From Clostridia bacterium (GTDB taxonomy: Bacteria > Bacillota > Clostridia > Christensenellales > Aristaeellaceae), in NCBI GenBank assembly GCA_017522345.1, contig JAFWZN010000079.1, positions 62,001 to 126,000 of the forward strand: a stretch of DNA of 64,000 nt, given 5' to 3'. This document shows positions 43,801 to 51,858 of the stretch, one piece after another (the first letter of the stretch is position 1; every line of letters starts with the position of its first letter). The notes beneath the pieces are model-generated. The model was not told where the DNA came from and made no database searches. It saw nothing but the letters and a program-made list of their open reading frames with translations. Position numbers and translations under genes: made by a program.

Positions 43801-44814
43801 TTATTTTTTGAATCCGTTGGGGTTGTTCTTCTGCCAGGTCCAGATGTCGCGGCACATATCGATCAAGTTGCGTCTGGCTTTCCAGCCCAGAACCCTTTCG
43901 GCTTTCTCGGGATTGGAATAGACCATCGCAAGATCGCCGGGACGGCGCGGACCGATTTTGTAGGGAACCTTGACGCCGTTGGCCTCTTCAAACGCCTTGA
44001 CCATGTCAAGAACGCTGTAGCCGACGCCGGTACCTAAGTTGATCGCATCGCAGCCGGTGAACCTCTGGGCGTATTCCACGGCGGCTACGTGGCCTTCAGC
44101 AAGATCCATTACGTGGATGTAATCGCGCACGCCGGTTCCGTCGGGCGTGTCGTAATCATCCCCGAACACCGTTAAAAACTCTCTGCGGCCTACTGCCGTC
44201 TGGGAGACATAGGGCATTAGGTTGTTGGGAATGCCGCTGGGATCCTCGCCGATTTTACCGCTTTCGTGCGCGCCGACGGGATTAAAGTATCTTAAAAGAA
44301 CGATGGACCAATCGGAATGGGCAACGGATACATCGCGCAGGATTTGCTCGTTCATGTACTTCGTCCATCCGTAGGGATTGGTGCAGCCGAGCCTGCCGCC
44401 TTCGGTGAGCGGAACCTCGTTATCAGCGGAATACACGGTGGCGGAGGAGGAGAAGATCAGCTTTTTGACGCCGGTCTTCACCATGGCTTCGGCCAGATGA
44501 AGGGTGGAAACGAGGTTGTTCTCGTAATATTCCAGCGGCATTCGGACGGATTCGCCCACGGCCTTTAGGCCTGCAAAATGGATCACACTGTCCACATTGT
44601 GCGCTTTGATAATCTCAATAACCTTTTCGGTGTCGCACACATCCGCCTCATAGAAGGGGATTTCGCGCCCGGTGATCTCGGTTACGCGAACGAGGGATTC
44701 CTTTGAGGAATTGTCGAGGTTATCGACAACGACGATGTCATAGCCTTTGTTTAAAAGGCAAAGGCAGGTGTGGGAGCCGATGTAGCCGGCGCCTCCGGTG
44801 ATCAAAATGCTCAT
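43801..44814 (-). CDS. galE: UDP-glucose 4-epimerase
   Basis: 337 residues. Interconverts UDP-Glc and UDP-Gal, and in many Firmicutes also the N-acetyl forms. The NAD motif is ITGGAGYIGSHTC at the N-terminus. The catalytic pair is Ser/Thr in FSSSATVYSADNE and Tyr-x3-Lys in YGWTKYMNE (about 148-152). The ATG at 44814 overlaps the kinase stop by ATGA and follows GGAGG by 10 bases. It is the last gene of the nucleotidyltransferase-kinase-galE operon. Confidence 0.96.
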   Translation of the reverse strand: MSILITGGAGYIGSHTCLCLLNKGYDIVVVDNLDNSSKESLVRVTEITGREIPFYEADVCDTEKVIEIIKAHNVDSVIHFAGLKAVGESVRMPLEYYENNLVSTLHLAEAMVKTGVKKLIFSSSATVYSADNEVPLTEGGRLGCTNPYGWTKYMNEQILRDVSVAHSDWSIVLLRYFNPVGAHESGKIGEDPSGIPNNLMPYVSQTAVGRREFLTVFGDDYDTPDGTGVRDYIHVMDLAEGHVAAVEYAQRFTGCDAINLGTGVGYSVLDMVKAFEEANGVKVPYKIGPRRPGDLAMVYSNPEKAERVLGWKARRNLIDMCRDIWTWQKNNPNGFKK

Positions 44815-45878
44815 AATCTGGCAGCCTCCTCCTTGATGATCTTCGCCATCTCGTCCCATTTCTGTTCCATGTCGTACACGAGCTTGAGCTGCGTGCGGCA
44901 ACGGTCCAGATTATGCTTTTCCCTGTGAATTCTGAAGTAGACGTCGCCCTCAAGATAGTCGGTCAAAAAGCGGATGCCGCATTCATAGGTCATCATCTTG
45001 GCGCCCATGGGCAGGGTTTCGATTTCCTTTTCGGTCAGCTTCTTTCCGCAGGCGGAAAGGAAGCCGCGGGTGTAGGCGCGGAACATGTCAAGGGACATGG
45101 ATACCTTATCAAGATCCAGCTCGTCTTCAGTCGCGGTGGAAGCGCCGAAGCGGATGGAATCGCCGAAATCGTTGGCTGCGAGGCCGGGCATGATGGTGTC
45201 AAGGTCGATAACGCAGATGGGCTTTCGGGTGGCTTCGTCGAAAAGAACATTGTTGAGCTTGGTGTCGTTGTGAGTCACGCGCAGCTTAAGTTCGCCCTTT
45301 TCAAGAAGCCCCTTCATGTATTTTGCTTCCTCGGCGCGTGCAAGCGCGAATTCGACTTCCGCCTCGACCTCGCTGAGTCGGCCCATTTTATCTTTTTCGA
45401 TGGCGTTTAGAAGGTTCTTTACGCGGTTTTCGGTGTCGTGGAACATGGGAATGGTTTCGGAAAGCTTCGATGCGTCAAATTCGGAAAGCAGGTTCTGGAA
45501 ATTGCCGAATGCTTCGGCGCTCATTCTGAACTCGTCCTCGTTCTCCGCTCTTTCAAGGCAGACGCTGTCGTCCACGAAGTGATACATGCGGTAGTAGCCG
45601 GTGTCGTCGTGATAGAAGCTGTTTCCGTCCTTCGTTTTGACCAGCTCCAGCGAATGTCTCGGATTGGGATCCTTTTCGCGCAGCATCTCCGTGACCAGAC
45701 GGATATTCTCCATGAGAGAGGGAATGTCCTTAAAAATCACGTCGTTAATGCGCTGGAAGGTGTATTTGTTTCCGAGCTTGTCGGTTACGAGATAGGTGCG
45801 GTTAATGTGGCCGTTGCCCATCGGTTCGATGGTTGCGGGCAGGGCTTTTGTGTCAAAATTCATTGCAGCGTTCAGCAT
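44811..45878 (-). CDS. Anomeric sugar kinase of the phosphotransferase (APH/NahK-like) family
   Basis: 355 residues with the aminoglycoside/choline-kinase fold. The catalytic loop is VTHNDTKLNNVLFD (about 206-219) and the metal Asp is in CVIDLDTIMPG. An ATP-binding N-lobe (EPMGNGHINRTYLVTDKLGN) precedes it. This pattern matches N-acetylhexosamine 1-kinase (NahK/LnpB) of Bifidobacterium, which makes GlcNAc-1-P or GalNAc-1-P. A galactose or other hexose substrate is also possible. Context with a nucleotidyltransferase and GalE supports formation of a sugar 1-phosphate. It follows the nucleotidyltransferase gene after 15 bases. Confidence 0.82.
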   Translation of the reverse strand: MLNAAMNFDTKALPATIEPMGNGHINRTYLVTDKLGNKYTFQRINDVIFKDIPSLMENIRLVTEMLREKDPNPRHSLELVKTKDGNSFYHDDTGYYRMYHFVDDSVCLERAENEDEFRMSAEAFGNFQNLLSEFDASKLSETIPMFHDTENRVKNLLNAIEKDKMGRLSEVEAEVEFALARAEEAKYMKGLLEKGELKLRVTHNDTKLNNVLFDEATRKPICVIDLDTIMPGLAANDFGDSIRFGASTATEDELDLDKVSMSLDMFRAYTRGFLSACGKKLTEKEIETLPMGAKMMTYECGIRFLTDYLEGDVYFRIHREKHNLDRCRTQLKLVYDMEQKWDEMAKIIKEEAARL

Positions 45879-45893
45879 TTTCGTGTTTCTCCT

Positions 45894-46814
45894 TTACCAG
45901 AGGTTTTCGGGATATTCGCCGTTTTCCTTCATCTTGGCGATGTTCGCTTTGGTGTTGGGCAGATCCTCAAGATACGTCATTCCGAACCAGCGCGCCTTGG
46001 TGGGAAGCACCTTGAACACGGCCTTTTTCTCGCTTAAAAGCTGGTTGGAGACGGAGGGGAGGTAGTATTCTTTCTTTAAGGGATTTGCGGAAAGCTCGTC
46101 TTTCAGGAAGGAAGCGAACCGCGCCTGCATTTCGTCGAAAATGTTGTTTTTGAATACCCAGAGGTTCAGAGAAACAGTGGTATCGCCGGAGATTTCCGTC
46201 CAGGTTTCGCCGTCCTCGGTAAACGCGGCGTCTTCTCCGCGCGCTTCGATCTTGGTGCGCTCGACAACGCTTACGAGGTTTCCGTTTTCATTTACCGTGC
46301 ATACGCCGCGCGCGACGGAGCCGAAGGGGGTCATGGTGTTTCGAAGGTTATAGCCGACCATGGCGTGCTCAGCTTCATTTGCGCTTTCGTCGATGAAGCG
46401 GGAAGCGGCTTCGTAGGCGTCGCGTCCGTAGAAGTCGTCAGCGTTGATGACGACAAACGCGCCGGGAACTTCGTCCCTTGCGCAAAGCGCGGCATGACCC
46501 GTGCCCCACGGCTTTTCACGACCTTCGGGAATGGCGAAGCCCTCAGGCAAATATTTGTCAAGCGTCTGATAGGCGTAAGCGACTTCGATGTGTTTTTCCA
46601 CGCGGCTTCCGATAACCTGATGGAACATCTCGCGGCTTTCGGGCTTGATGACAAATACAACCTTCTCAAAGCCCGCGCGAATTGCGTCATAAATGGAATA
46701 ATCAATAATCAGATGGCCGGCGTCGTCCACAGGAGTTACCTGCTTTTTGCCCGCGCCTGCGCCGAAACGGCTGCCAAGTCCCGCCGCCATGATTACAAGA
46801 GTTTTTTTCTCCAA
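45894..46814 (-). CDS. Sugar-1-phosphate nucleotidyltransferase
   Basis: 306 residues. It makes an NDP-sugar from a sugar 1-phosphate and an NTP. The signature loop is LVIMAAGLGSRFGAGAGKKQ, with acidic metal site VVINADDFYG and substrate region MVGYNLRNTMTPFGS. A TTG at 46814 is chosen as start because GGGAG lies 9 bases before it and the product starts MEKKTLVIMAAG; the ATG 9 bases upstream has its ribosome site too close. It opens the operon with the kinase and GalE. By context it would use UTP with the kinase's product, but base and sugar specificity are not proven. Confidence 0.85.
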   Translation of the reverse strand: MEKKTLVIMAAGLGSRFGAGAGKKQVTPVDDAGHLIIDYSIYDAIRAGFEKVVFVIKPESREMFHQVIGSRVEKHIEVAYAYQTLDKYLPEGFAIPEGREKPWGTGHAALCARDEVPGAFVVINADDFYGRDAYEAASRFIDESANEAEHAMVGYNLRNTMTPFGSVARGVCTVNENGNLVSVVERTKIEARGEDAAFTEDGETWTEISGDTTVSLNLWVFKNNIFDEMQARFASFLKDELSANPLKKEYYLPSVSNQLLSEKKAVFKVLPTKARWFGMTYLEDLPNTKANIAKMKENGEYPENLW

Positions 46815-46931
46815 GATTGTCATCTCCCGATTATCAGCTGCAAGATCAAGCAGCTGTATTCTTTTTATCATACACCAAACATTTTACCATAAATCGCCGA
46901 AAAATACATCCCCCATATTGTAAAATCATGC

Positions 46932-46960
46932 TTTTCATTGAGAGAAACTCATGATATAAT
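46932..46960 (+). promoter_or_regulatory. Promoter of the URO-D family gene
   Basis: TTTTCA, 17 bases, then TATAAT preceded by TG (extended -10), 46 bases before the start at 47007. The -35 box matches consensus at four of six positions. Confidence 0.7.
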
Positions 46961-47006
46961 ACAATTGATCGTGAAAAAATCGTGAAAAAACGGGAGGAAA
47001 GACGAT

Positions 47007-48110
47007 ATGAGCGATTTGAACCTTGCTGCATTTTGGCGGGATGACGAACTTGCCCATAAGGATAATTGTTTTTATAAAGCGCCGCAGGTCGCGCTCGGTA
47101 TTCGTATGAGCGACGAATGCGTGTTTTCCGAGCTTGGGGAAGAAGGAAATCCCTGGGGCTACACGCCCTTAAAGCGCCGGATTGAGCTTAACAAGCGCTA
47201 CAACGACAAAGCGGAAAAGATTGTCGGAAAGCGCCTTTTAAGAGAAGAATTCCTGCCGGAGGACGCGAATCTTCCATATGTGAAGCGCATCGGCGAAGTA
47301 TTCGGCGGCGAATATATCATGCACAATGAAACCGAATGGCTGAAGGAGTCCATCGAGGACGCGGAGGCGCTTGAAAAGGTGCTGGATCGCGTGGATAAAA
47401 TGGACCTGCGTGCGTTTATGCTGCCCAAAAACTGGGAGCAGGAGAAAAAGCGCGTTTTCGAAACCTACGGCGTGCGCCCGTCCCCCGTTCACCATATCAG
47501 AGGCCCGGTAACGCTGGCCTGCTCGCTCATGGGTACGACCGAGTTTTTGTACTTCATGCTGGATGAAGACGAGCTTGCGGAAAGATTTTCAAATACCATC
47601 GCAGACGTCATCATCAAAATGGCAGACATCATGGATGATGAAGCGGAGCTTCCCGAAAAGGATCGCCGCGGCTTCTCCTTTGCCGACGACAACTGCTGCC
47701 TGCTTTCGCCCGCCTTGTATGAGAAATTCGGCTATCCCGTTTTAAAGAAGGTTTTTGATCGTTTCAGCCCCAATCCCGAGGATAAGCGCTATCAGCACTC
47801 CGACAGCGCCATGGGGCATCTTCTGCCCATTTTAGGCCGCCTCAATTTAAACGGTGTAAACTTTGGCCCGACGGTGCTTGTTCCCGAAATCAGACAGCAT
47901 CTTCCAAACGCCCGAATCGACGGCTGCATCGCGCCCTTCTCGTTTATGAGAAACGACAGAGAAGCGCTGATTCAGGAAACGCTTAGGGACATCAAGGACG
48001 GCTTTGCCTACGGCGGCGTGAACATTTCAACGGCAGGATCAATCAACGACGGATCATCCCTTGAAAGCATGCGGCTGATTATGGAGATTATTCAAGAAAA
48101 CAGAAGATAA
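47007..48110 (+). CDS. Uroporphyrinogen decarboxylase-family protein (not HemE)
   Basis: 367 residues with the URO-D TIM barrel (HHIRGPVTLACSLMGTTEFL, FSFADDNCCLLSPALYEKFG, YGGVNISTAGSINDGSSLES). The conserved N-terminal porphyrin-carboxylate arginines of HemE are not obvious. The His/Cys-containing segments fit the corrinoid-methyltransferase branch or an unnamed branch often found next to sugar genes. A Cys-Cys (DDNCCLL) may bind metal. The gene has its own promoter and a terminator, and lies between the two sugar operons. Function is not known. Confidence 0.72.
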   Translation: MSDLNLAAFWRDDELAHKDNCFYKAPQVALGIRMSDECVFSELGEEGNPWGYTPLKRRIELNKRYNDKAEKIVGKRLLREEFLPEDANLPYVKRIGEVFGGEYIMHNETEWLKESIEDAEALEKVLDRVDKMDLRAFMLPKNWEQEKKRVFETYGVRPSPVHHIRGPVTLACSLMGTTEFLYFMLDEDELAERFSNTIADVIIKMADIMDDEAELPEKDRRGFSFADDNCCLLSPALYEKFGYPVLKKVFDRFSPNPEDKRYQHSDSAMGHLLPILGRLNLNGVNFGPTVLVPEIRQHLPNARIDGCIAPFSFMRNDREALIQETLRDIKDGFAYGGVNISTAGSINDGSSLESMRLIMEIIQENRR

Positions 48111-48120
48111 GCTAATAAAA

Positions 48121-48164
48121 AACAATGCCCGTCCGGGAAGAACCCGGGCGGGCGTTGTTTTTCT
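48121..48164. terminator. Bidirectional terminator
   Basis: 17-bp stem (AACAATGCCCGTCCGGG with its complement, two G-U pairs), 5-base loop and T's on the right. It serves the URO-D gene and the convergent ABC operon. Confidence 0.87.
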
Positions 48165-49288
48165 TAATAGATCAGATTTTCGTTTGAATCTTTTCCGAAG
48201 AAATGCATGACCTTGCCGGAGAAGGTGATGTACATCTTCTTTCCGTAGACGAGGCTGTCACGCGTTTCGTGGGAAAGGTTGATGGTGGGAATGCGGACGA
48301 TTAAGCGGGTTCCGTCCTCGGTGTAGACGTGCAGGTGAAGCTCCGAGCCCATCATTTCGTTGACCTCTAAGGTGCAGGGGATGGCGGCGGGGGAGTTTTC
48401 ATCCGCTAAAGTGATATGCTCGGGGCGGACGCCTAAGAAGATTTCCTGCGGCTGAACGCCCTTAGCGGTCAGCTCTTCGCCCTTTTTGCCGTCCACTTCG
48501 ATCTTCGCGCCGAAGGGGGTGACGTAATACTTGCCGTTTTCCTTGATGAGCTTTGTGGAAAGCATGTTCATCTTGGGCGCGCCGATGAATTCGGCGACAA
48601 AGATGTTGTGCGGCATTTCGAAAACCTCGGTGGGGGTGCCGACCTGCTCGATAATGCCGTCGCGCATGATGACGATGCGGTCGCCCAGCGTCATGGCCTC
48701 GGTCTGGTCATGAGTGACGTAGACGAAGGTGGTGTCCAGCTTCTGGCGAAGCAGGATGATTTCGGCGCGCATCTGGTTGCGGAGCTTTGCATCCAAGTTT
48801 GAAAGCGGCTCGTCCATCAGAAATACCTTGGAATTTCTGACCATAGCGCGGCCGATGGCGACTCTCTGGCGCTGGCCGCCGGACAGCGCGCGGGGCTTTC
48901 TCATGAGGTATTCGGTGATGCCAAGGATTTCAGCGGCAGAAGTTACCTTCTGGTAGATTTCATCCTCCGCCATTTTCTGAAGACGCAGGGAGAAGGCGAT
49001 GTTGTCATAAACGGTCATGTGCGGATAGAGCGCATAGTTCTGGAAAACCATGGCGATGTCTCTGTCCTTGGGCTGAAGGTCGTTTACAACGACGCCGTCG
49101 ATCTCGATTGTGCCGCCGGAAATGTCCTCAAGACCCGCGATCATGCGAAGCGTGGTGGATTTTCCGCAGCCGGAGGGGCCGACGAATACTACGAATTCCT
49201 TGTCCTTGATTTCAAGATTGAAATCGTGAACGGCAGTAACATTATTATCGTAAACCTTTTTGACGTCAGTCAGTTTTACGCATGCCAT
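48164..49288 (-). CDS. Carbohydrate ABC transporter ATPase (MsmX/UgpC/MalK type)
   Basis: 374 residues. Walker A is GPSGCGKSTTLR (about 36-47), signature LSGGQRQRVAIGRAM, Walker B VFLMDEPLSNLDAKLR, and the switch His in YVTHDQTEAMT. The C-terminal OB-like domain (about 240-370, LGVRPEHITL) is that of the MalK/UgpC/MsmX type. It powers sugar uptake with the two permeases upstream. AGGAG precedes the start; 37 bases separate it from the malG-like gene. Confidence 0.95.
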   Translation of the reverse strand: MACVKLTDVKKVYDNNVTAVHDFNLEIKDKEFVVFVGPSGCGKSTTLRMIAGLEDISGGTIEIDGVVVNDLQPKDRDIAMVFQNYALYPHMTVYDNIAFSLRLQKMAEDEIYQKVTSAAEILGITEYLMRKPRALSGGQRQRVAIGRAMVRNSKVFLMDEPLSNLDAKLRNQMRAEIILLRQKLDTTFVYVTHDQTEAMTLGDRIVIMRDGIIEQVGTPTEVFEMPHNIFVAEFIGAPKMNMLSTKLIKENGKYYVTPFGAKIEVDGKKGEELTAKGVQPQEIFLGVRPEHITLADENSPAAIPCTLEVNEMMGSELHLHVYTEDGTRLIVRIPTINLSHETRDSLVYGKKMYITFSGKVMHFFGKDSNENLIY

Positions 49289-49325
49289 ATTGAGTTTCTC
49301 CTTTTTCTTCGTTTGCTCGCGACCG

Positions 49326-50210
49326 TTATCCCTTAACGGCGCCGCCGGTTACGCCTTCTACGTAATACTTCTGAAGGCACATGAACAGGATCGTTACGGG
49401 AAGCGCTACCAGTACGCCGCCGGCGCAGAACATGGTGTAGCACTTGTCGATCTGATCGTGGTTGAGCCAGTCGTAAAGACCTACGGCGACGTTTTTGCCG
49501 CTGGACGTTCCGAAGGAGATGTAGCGGGCAAATACGTAGTCGCCCCACGGAGCCATGAAGGCGGTCAGGATGGTGTAGATGACGATGGGCTTTGCGAGGG
49601 GCAGAATGATTTTCATCAGCACCTGAAAGCGCGTTGCGCCGTCCACGCGGGCAGCCTCGTCCAGGGATTTCGGAATTGTATCGAAAAAGCCCTTGGAAAC
49701 ATAGTAGCCCATGCCGGAGGAAGCGATATAAACGAGAATGAGACCGGGTACGGAGTTGGCCTGCGTAAGGCCCAGATCCTTAAGTACATTGTACAGAATG
49801 ATCATGGTGAGCATGCCGGGGAACATGCCCAAGATGAGCATCATACGCATCAAGGGCTTTCTGAGCTTAAAGCGGAAGCGGGAAAGCGTATAGCTCATGC
49901 AAAGAACGATGATGGTCTGGAAAACCGCGGTCGCCATAGCGGCAATGAAGGTGTTTAAATACCACTTGGGGAAGTCGGTGCTTAAAAGGTTTTTGTAATT
50001 GTTAAGACCCCATACGCGGGGGATAACGTAGCCGACCTGAATGGTGGATTCAACTCTGAAGGACTGAAGCAGAATGCACACAAACGGAATCAGCCAGATG
50101 ATGGAAATCGCAACAAGCAGAATGTAGATTGCGGTGTTGGAGAGGTTGCGGGAGGCCTTTAAGCCCATGTGACGCTTTTCGATTTTGGAGGAAGAAACAT
50201 TTACGCTCAT
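49326..50210 (-). CDS. Sugar ABC transporter permease (MalG/GanQ type)
   Basis: 294 residues, six membrane helices (first at about 28-48, YILLVAISIIWLIPFVCILL). The EAA loop that contacts the ATPase reads DEAARVDGATRFQVLMKIIL (about 188-207). MalG/GanQ-type inner permease. Its start overlaps the stop of the MalF-type gene by one base (TAATG), so they are coupled. Likely substrate is galacto-oligosaccharides, inferred from the neighbouring GH53 gene. Confidence 0.93.
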   Translation of the reverse strand: MSVNVSSSKIEKRHMGLKASRNLSNTAIYILLVAISIIWLIPFVCILLQSFRVESTIQVGYVIPRVWGLNNYKNLLSTDFPKWYLNTFIAAMATAVFQTIIVLCMSYTLSRFRFKLRKPLMRMMLILGMFPGMLTMIILYNVLKDLGLTQANSVPGLILVYIASSGMGYYVSKGFFDTIPKSLDEAARVDGATRFQVLMKIILPLAKPIVIYTILTAFMAPWGDYVFARYISFGTSSGKNVAVGLYDWLNHDQIDKCYTMFCAGGVLVALPVTILFMCLQKYYVEGVTGGAVKG

Positions 50211-51751
50211 TACTGGAAGTCCTCCTCATTCTTGATGGACGGAAGCAGGTTGTATACAACAAGCGAGATGACCGCAACGGCGACGAAAACCAGAATACCG
50301 ATGACGGAGGCGATGTTGTAGGCTGCTTCTGCGCCTGTCGTGATTTTGAAAAGCCATGTGACGAGAAGGTCCGTATAGCCGACGCTTCCGGCTGCCGAAG
50401 ACGCTGCGGGATTGGTGGGCGCGCCGCCGGTTAAGAGGAATATGACGTTGAAGTTGTTCATATTGCCGGTAAACGAAGTCAGAAGATACGGGCCCGTTAC
50501 AAACAGCATGTAGGGAAGGGTGATCTTTCTATACTGCTGCCACGCGTTTGCGCCGTCGATTCGGGCGGACTCATAAAGATCCTGCGGGATGTTCATGAGA
50601 ATACCGGTAGTGATCAGCATAAGGTAGGGAATACCGATCCAGATGTTGATGAGGATTACGGTAACGCGCGCCCAGTTGGCCTTCTCCCAGAAGGGCAGCG
50701 CCGTTTCTATCCAGCCCATGTTCATGAGGAAGCCGTTGATGATGCCGTTTTTGGCGAACATCTTGCCGACATACAGAAGCGATATGAACTGGGGAATGGC
50801 GATGGTCAGAACCAGAATCGTGCGCCAGAGCTTCTTTAGGTTGATGCCCTTTTTGTTGATCGCCATGGCGACGAACATGCCTAAGAAGTAGTTGGTGAAG
50901 GTGGCAAAGAACGCCCAGATCAGCGTCCAGGTGAGCACCTCGCCGAACGTTGCGGAGTAGGACTGCACGCCGCCCTGGGTATTGGCTGTCCAGGAGAGCA
51001 TGGTGTTGAAGTTATCAAGGCCTACCCATGTAAAGAGGCTGTTGGTGAAACCGTTATGGCTGCCGTCATAGTTTGTGAAGGCAACTAAAATCATGAAGAA
51101 GATGGGAAGAACGGTGAAAATGATGATGCCGGTCAAGGGAAGCGCGAGGAGCGTTTTGTGGAACTGGTCGTCCACCATGCTTCTAAGGTCGTCCTTCGAG
51201 CTTTTAAGCTTCTTGCCGGAGGCAAGGATTTTCTGAGCGATCTTGTTCTGCTTGATATTCACGCGCCAGGTGAAGATGAAGGCGATGATGAAGAACACGG
51301 TCAGAACGCTGTAAAGCAGGATTTTAAAGGAGTTGTCGTTGTAGACGGGGGTGTATACGTCCAGAATTGGATCGTAGGTAGTGGAGGGGCCCTTTTTGCC
51401 GAGCGTGGTAATCAAACTCAGCCAATGGCCGCCGGCTAAAATCATGTATAGGATAAACACGATTTCAAAAAGAAGGAACAAAGCGCCGCGCAGAATCTGT
51501 CCGCGGGCGATGGAGCCAAAGCCCATAACGACGTAGGACAGCCTTGTTTTCCAGTCTCCGTTTATGAACGTCACGAGAATATCGGCGGCTTCGTTATAGA
51601 TGGCAAGCAAGAGATTCTTAATCAGAATCAGAAGCTTTTTGACGAGAGCAAAAATTCTGGCGGGAATGAGGTTTAAGAAAACCGCGATTTTCAGGCAGAA
51701 TCTGTCCCATTTTGAGAGCTTCAGATAATCCAAAGTGTTGAATTTTATCAT
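50210..51751 (-). CDS. Sugar ABC transporter permease (MalF/GanP type)
   Basis: 513 residues, long for the family. An N-terminal part with extra hydrophobic helices (about 20-200) precedes the usual six-helix MalF core. The EAA loop is YESARIDGANAWQQYRKITL. The first stretch of 100-200 residues may be the large periplasm-facing or regulatory segment known in MalF. The ATG at 51751 has AGGAG about 10 bases upstream. It pairs with the MalG-type protein and the binding protein. Confidence 0.92.
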   Translation of the reverse strand: MIKFNTLDYLKLSKWDRFCLKIAVFLNLIPARIFALVKKLLILIKNLLLAIYNEAADILVTFINGDWKTRLSYVVMGFGSIARGQILRGALFLLFEIVFILYMILAGGHWLSLITTLGKKGPSTTYDPILDVYTPVYNDNSFKILLYSVLTVFFIIAFIFTWRVNIKQNKIAQKILASGKKLKSSKDDLRSMVDDQFHKTLLALPLTGIIIFTVLPIFFMILVAFTNYDGSHNGFTNSLFTWVGLDNFNTMLSWTANTQGGVQSYSATFGEVLTWTLIWAFFATFTNYFLGMFVAMAINKKGINLKKLWRTILVLTIAIPQFISLLYVGKMFAKNGIINGFLMNMGWIETALPFWEKANWARVTVILINIWIGIPYLMLITTGILMNIPQDLYESARIDGANAWQQYRKITLPYMLFVTGPYLLTSFTGNMNNFNVIFLLTGGAPTNPAASSAAGSVGYTDLLVTWLFKITTGAEAAYNIASVIGILVFVAVAVISLVVYNLLPSIKNEEDFQ

Positions 51752-51858
51752 ACGGCGCCTATCTCCTTTATGGAAAACAGCCGGAGCCAATTTTTTATGA
51801 TCGGCTCCGGCTATCCGGTTTACCAATTGCCGAAATTATTAATCGGCAATCAAGCAAA

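Noticed and set aside
49333-49548. Short arginine-rich frame inside the MalG-type permease gene
   Set aside because: Basic composition is the usual artefact of another frame in GC-rich coding DNA.
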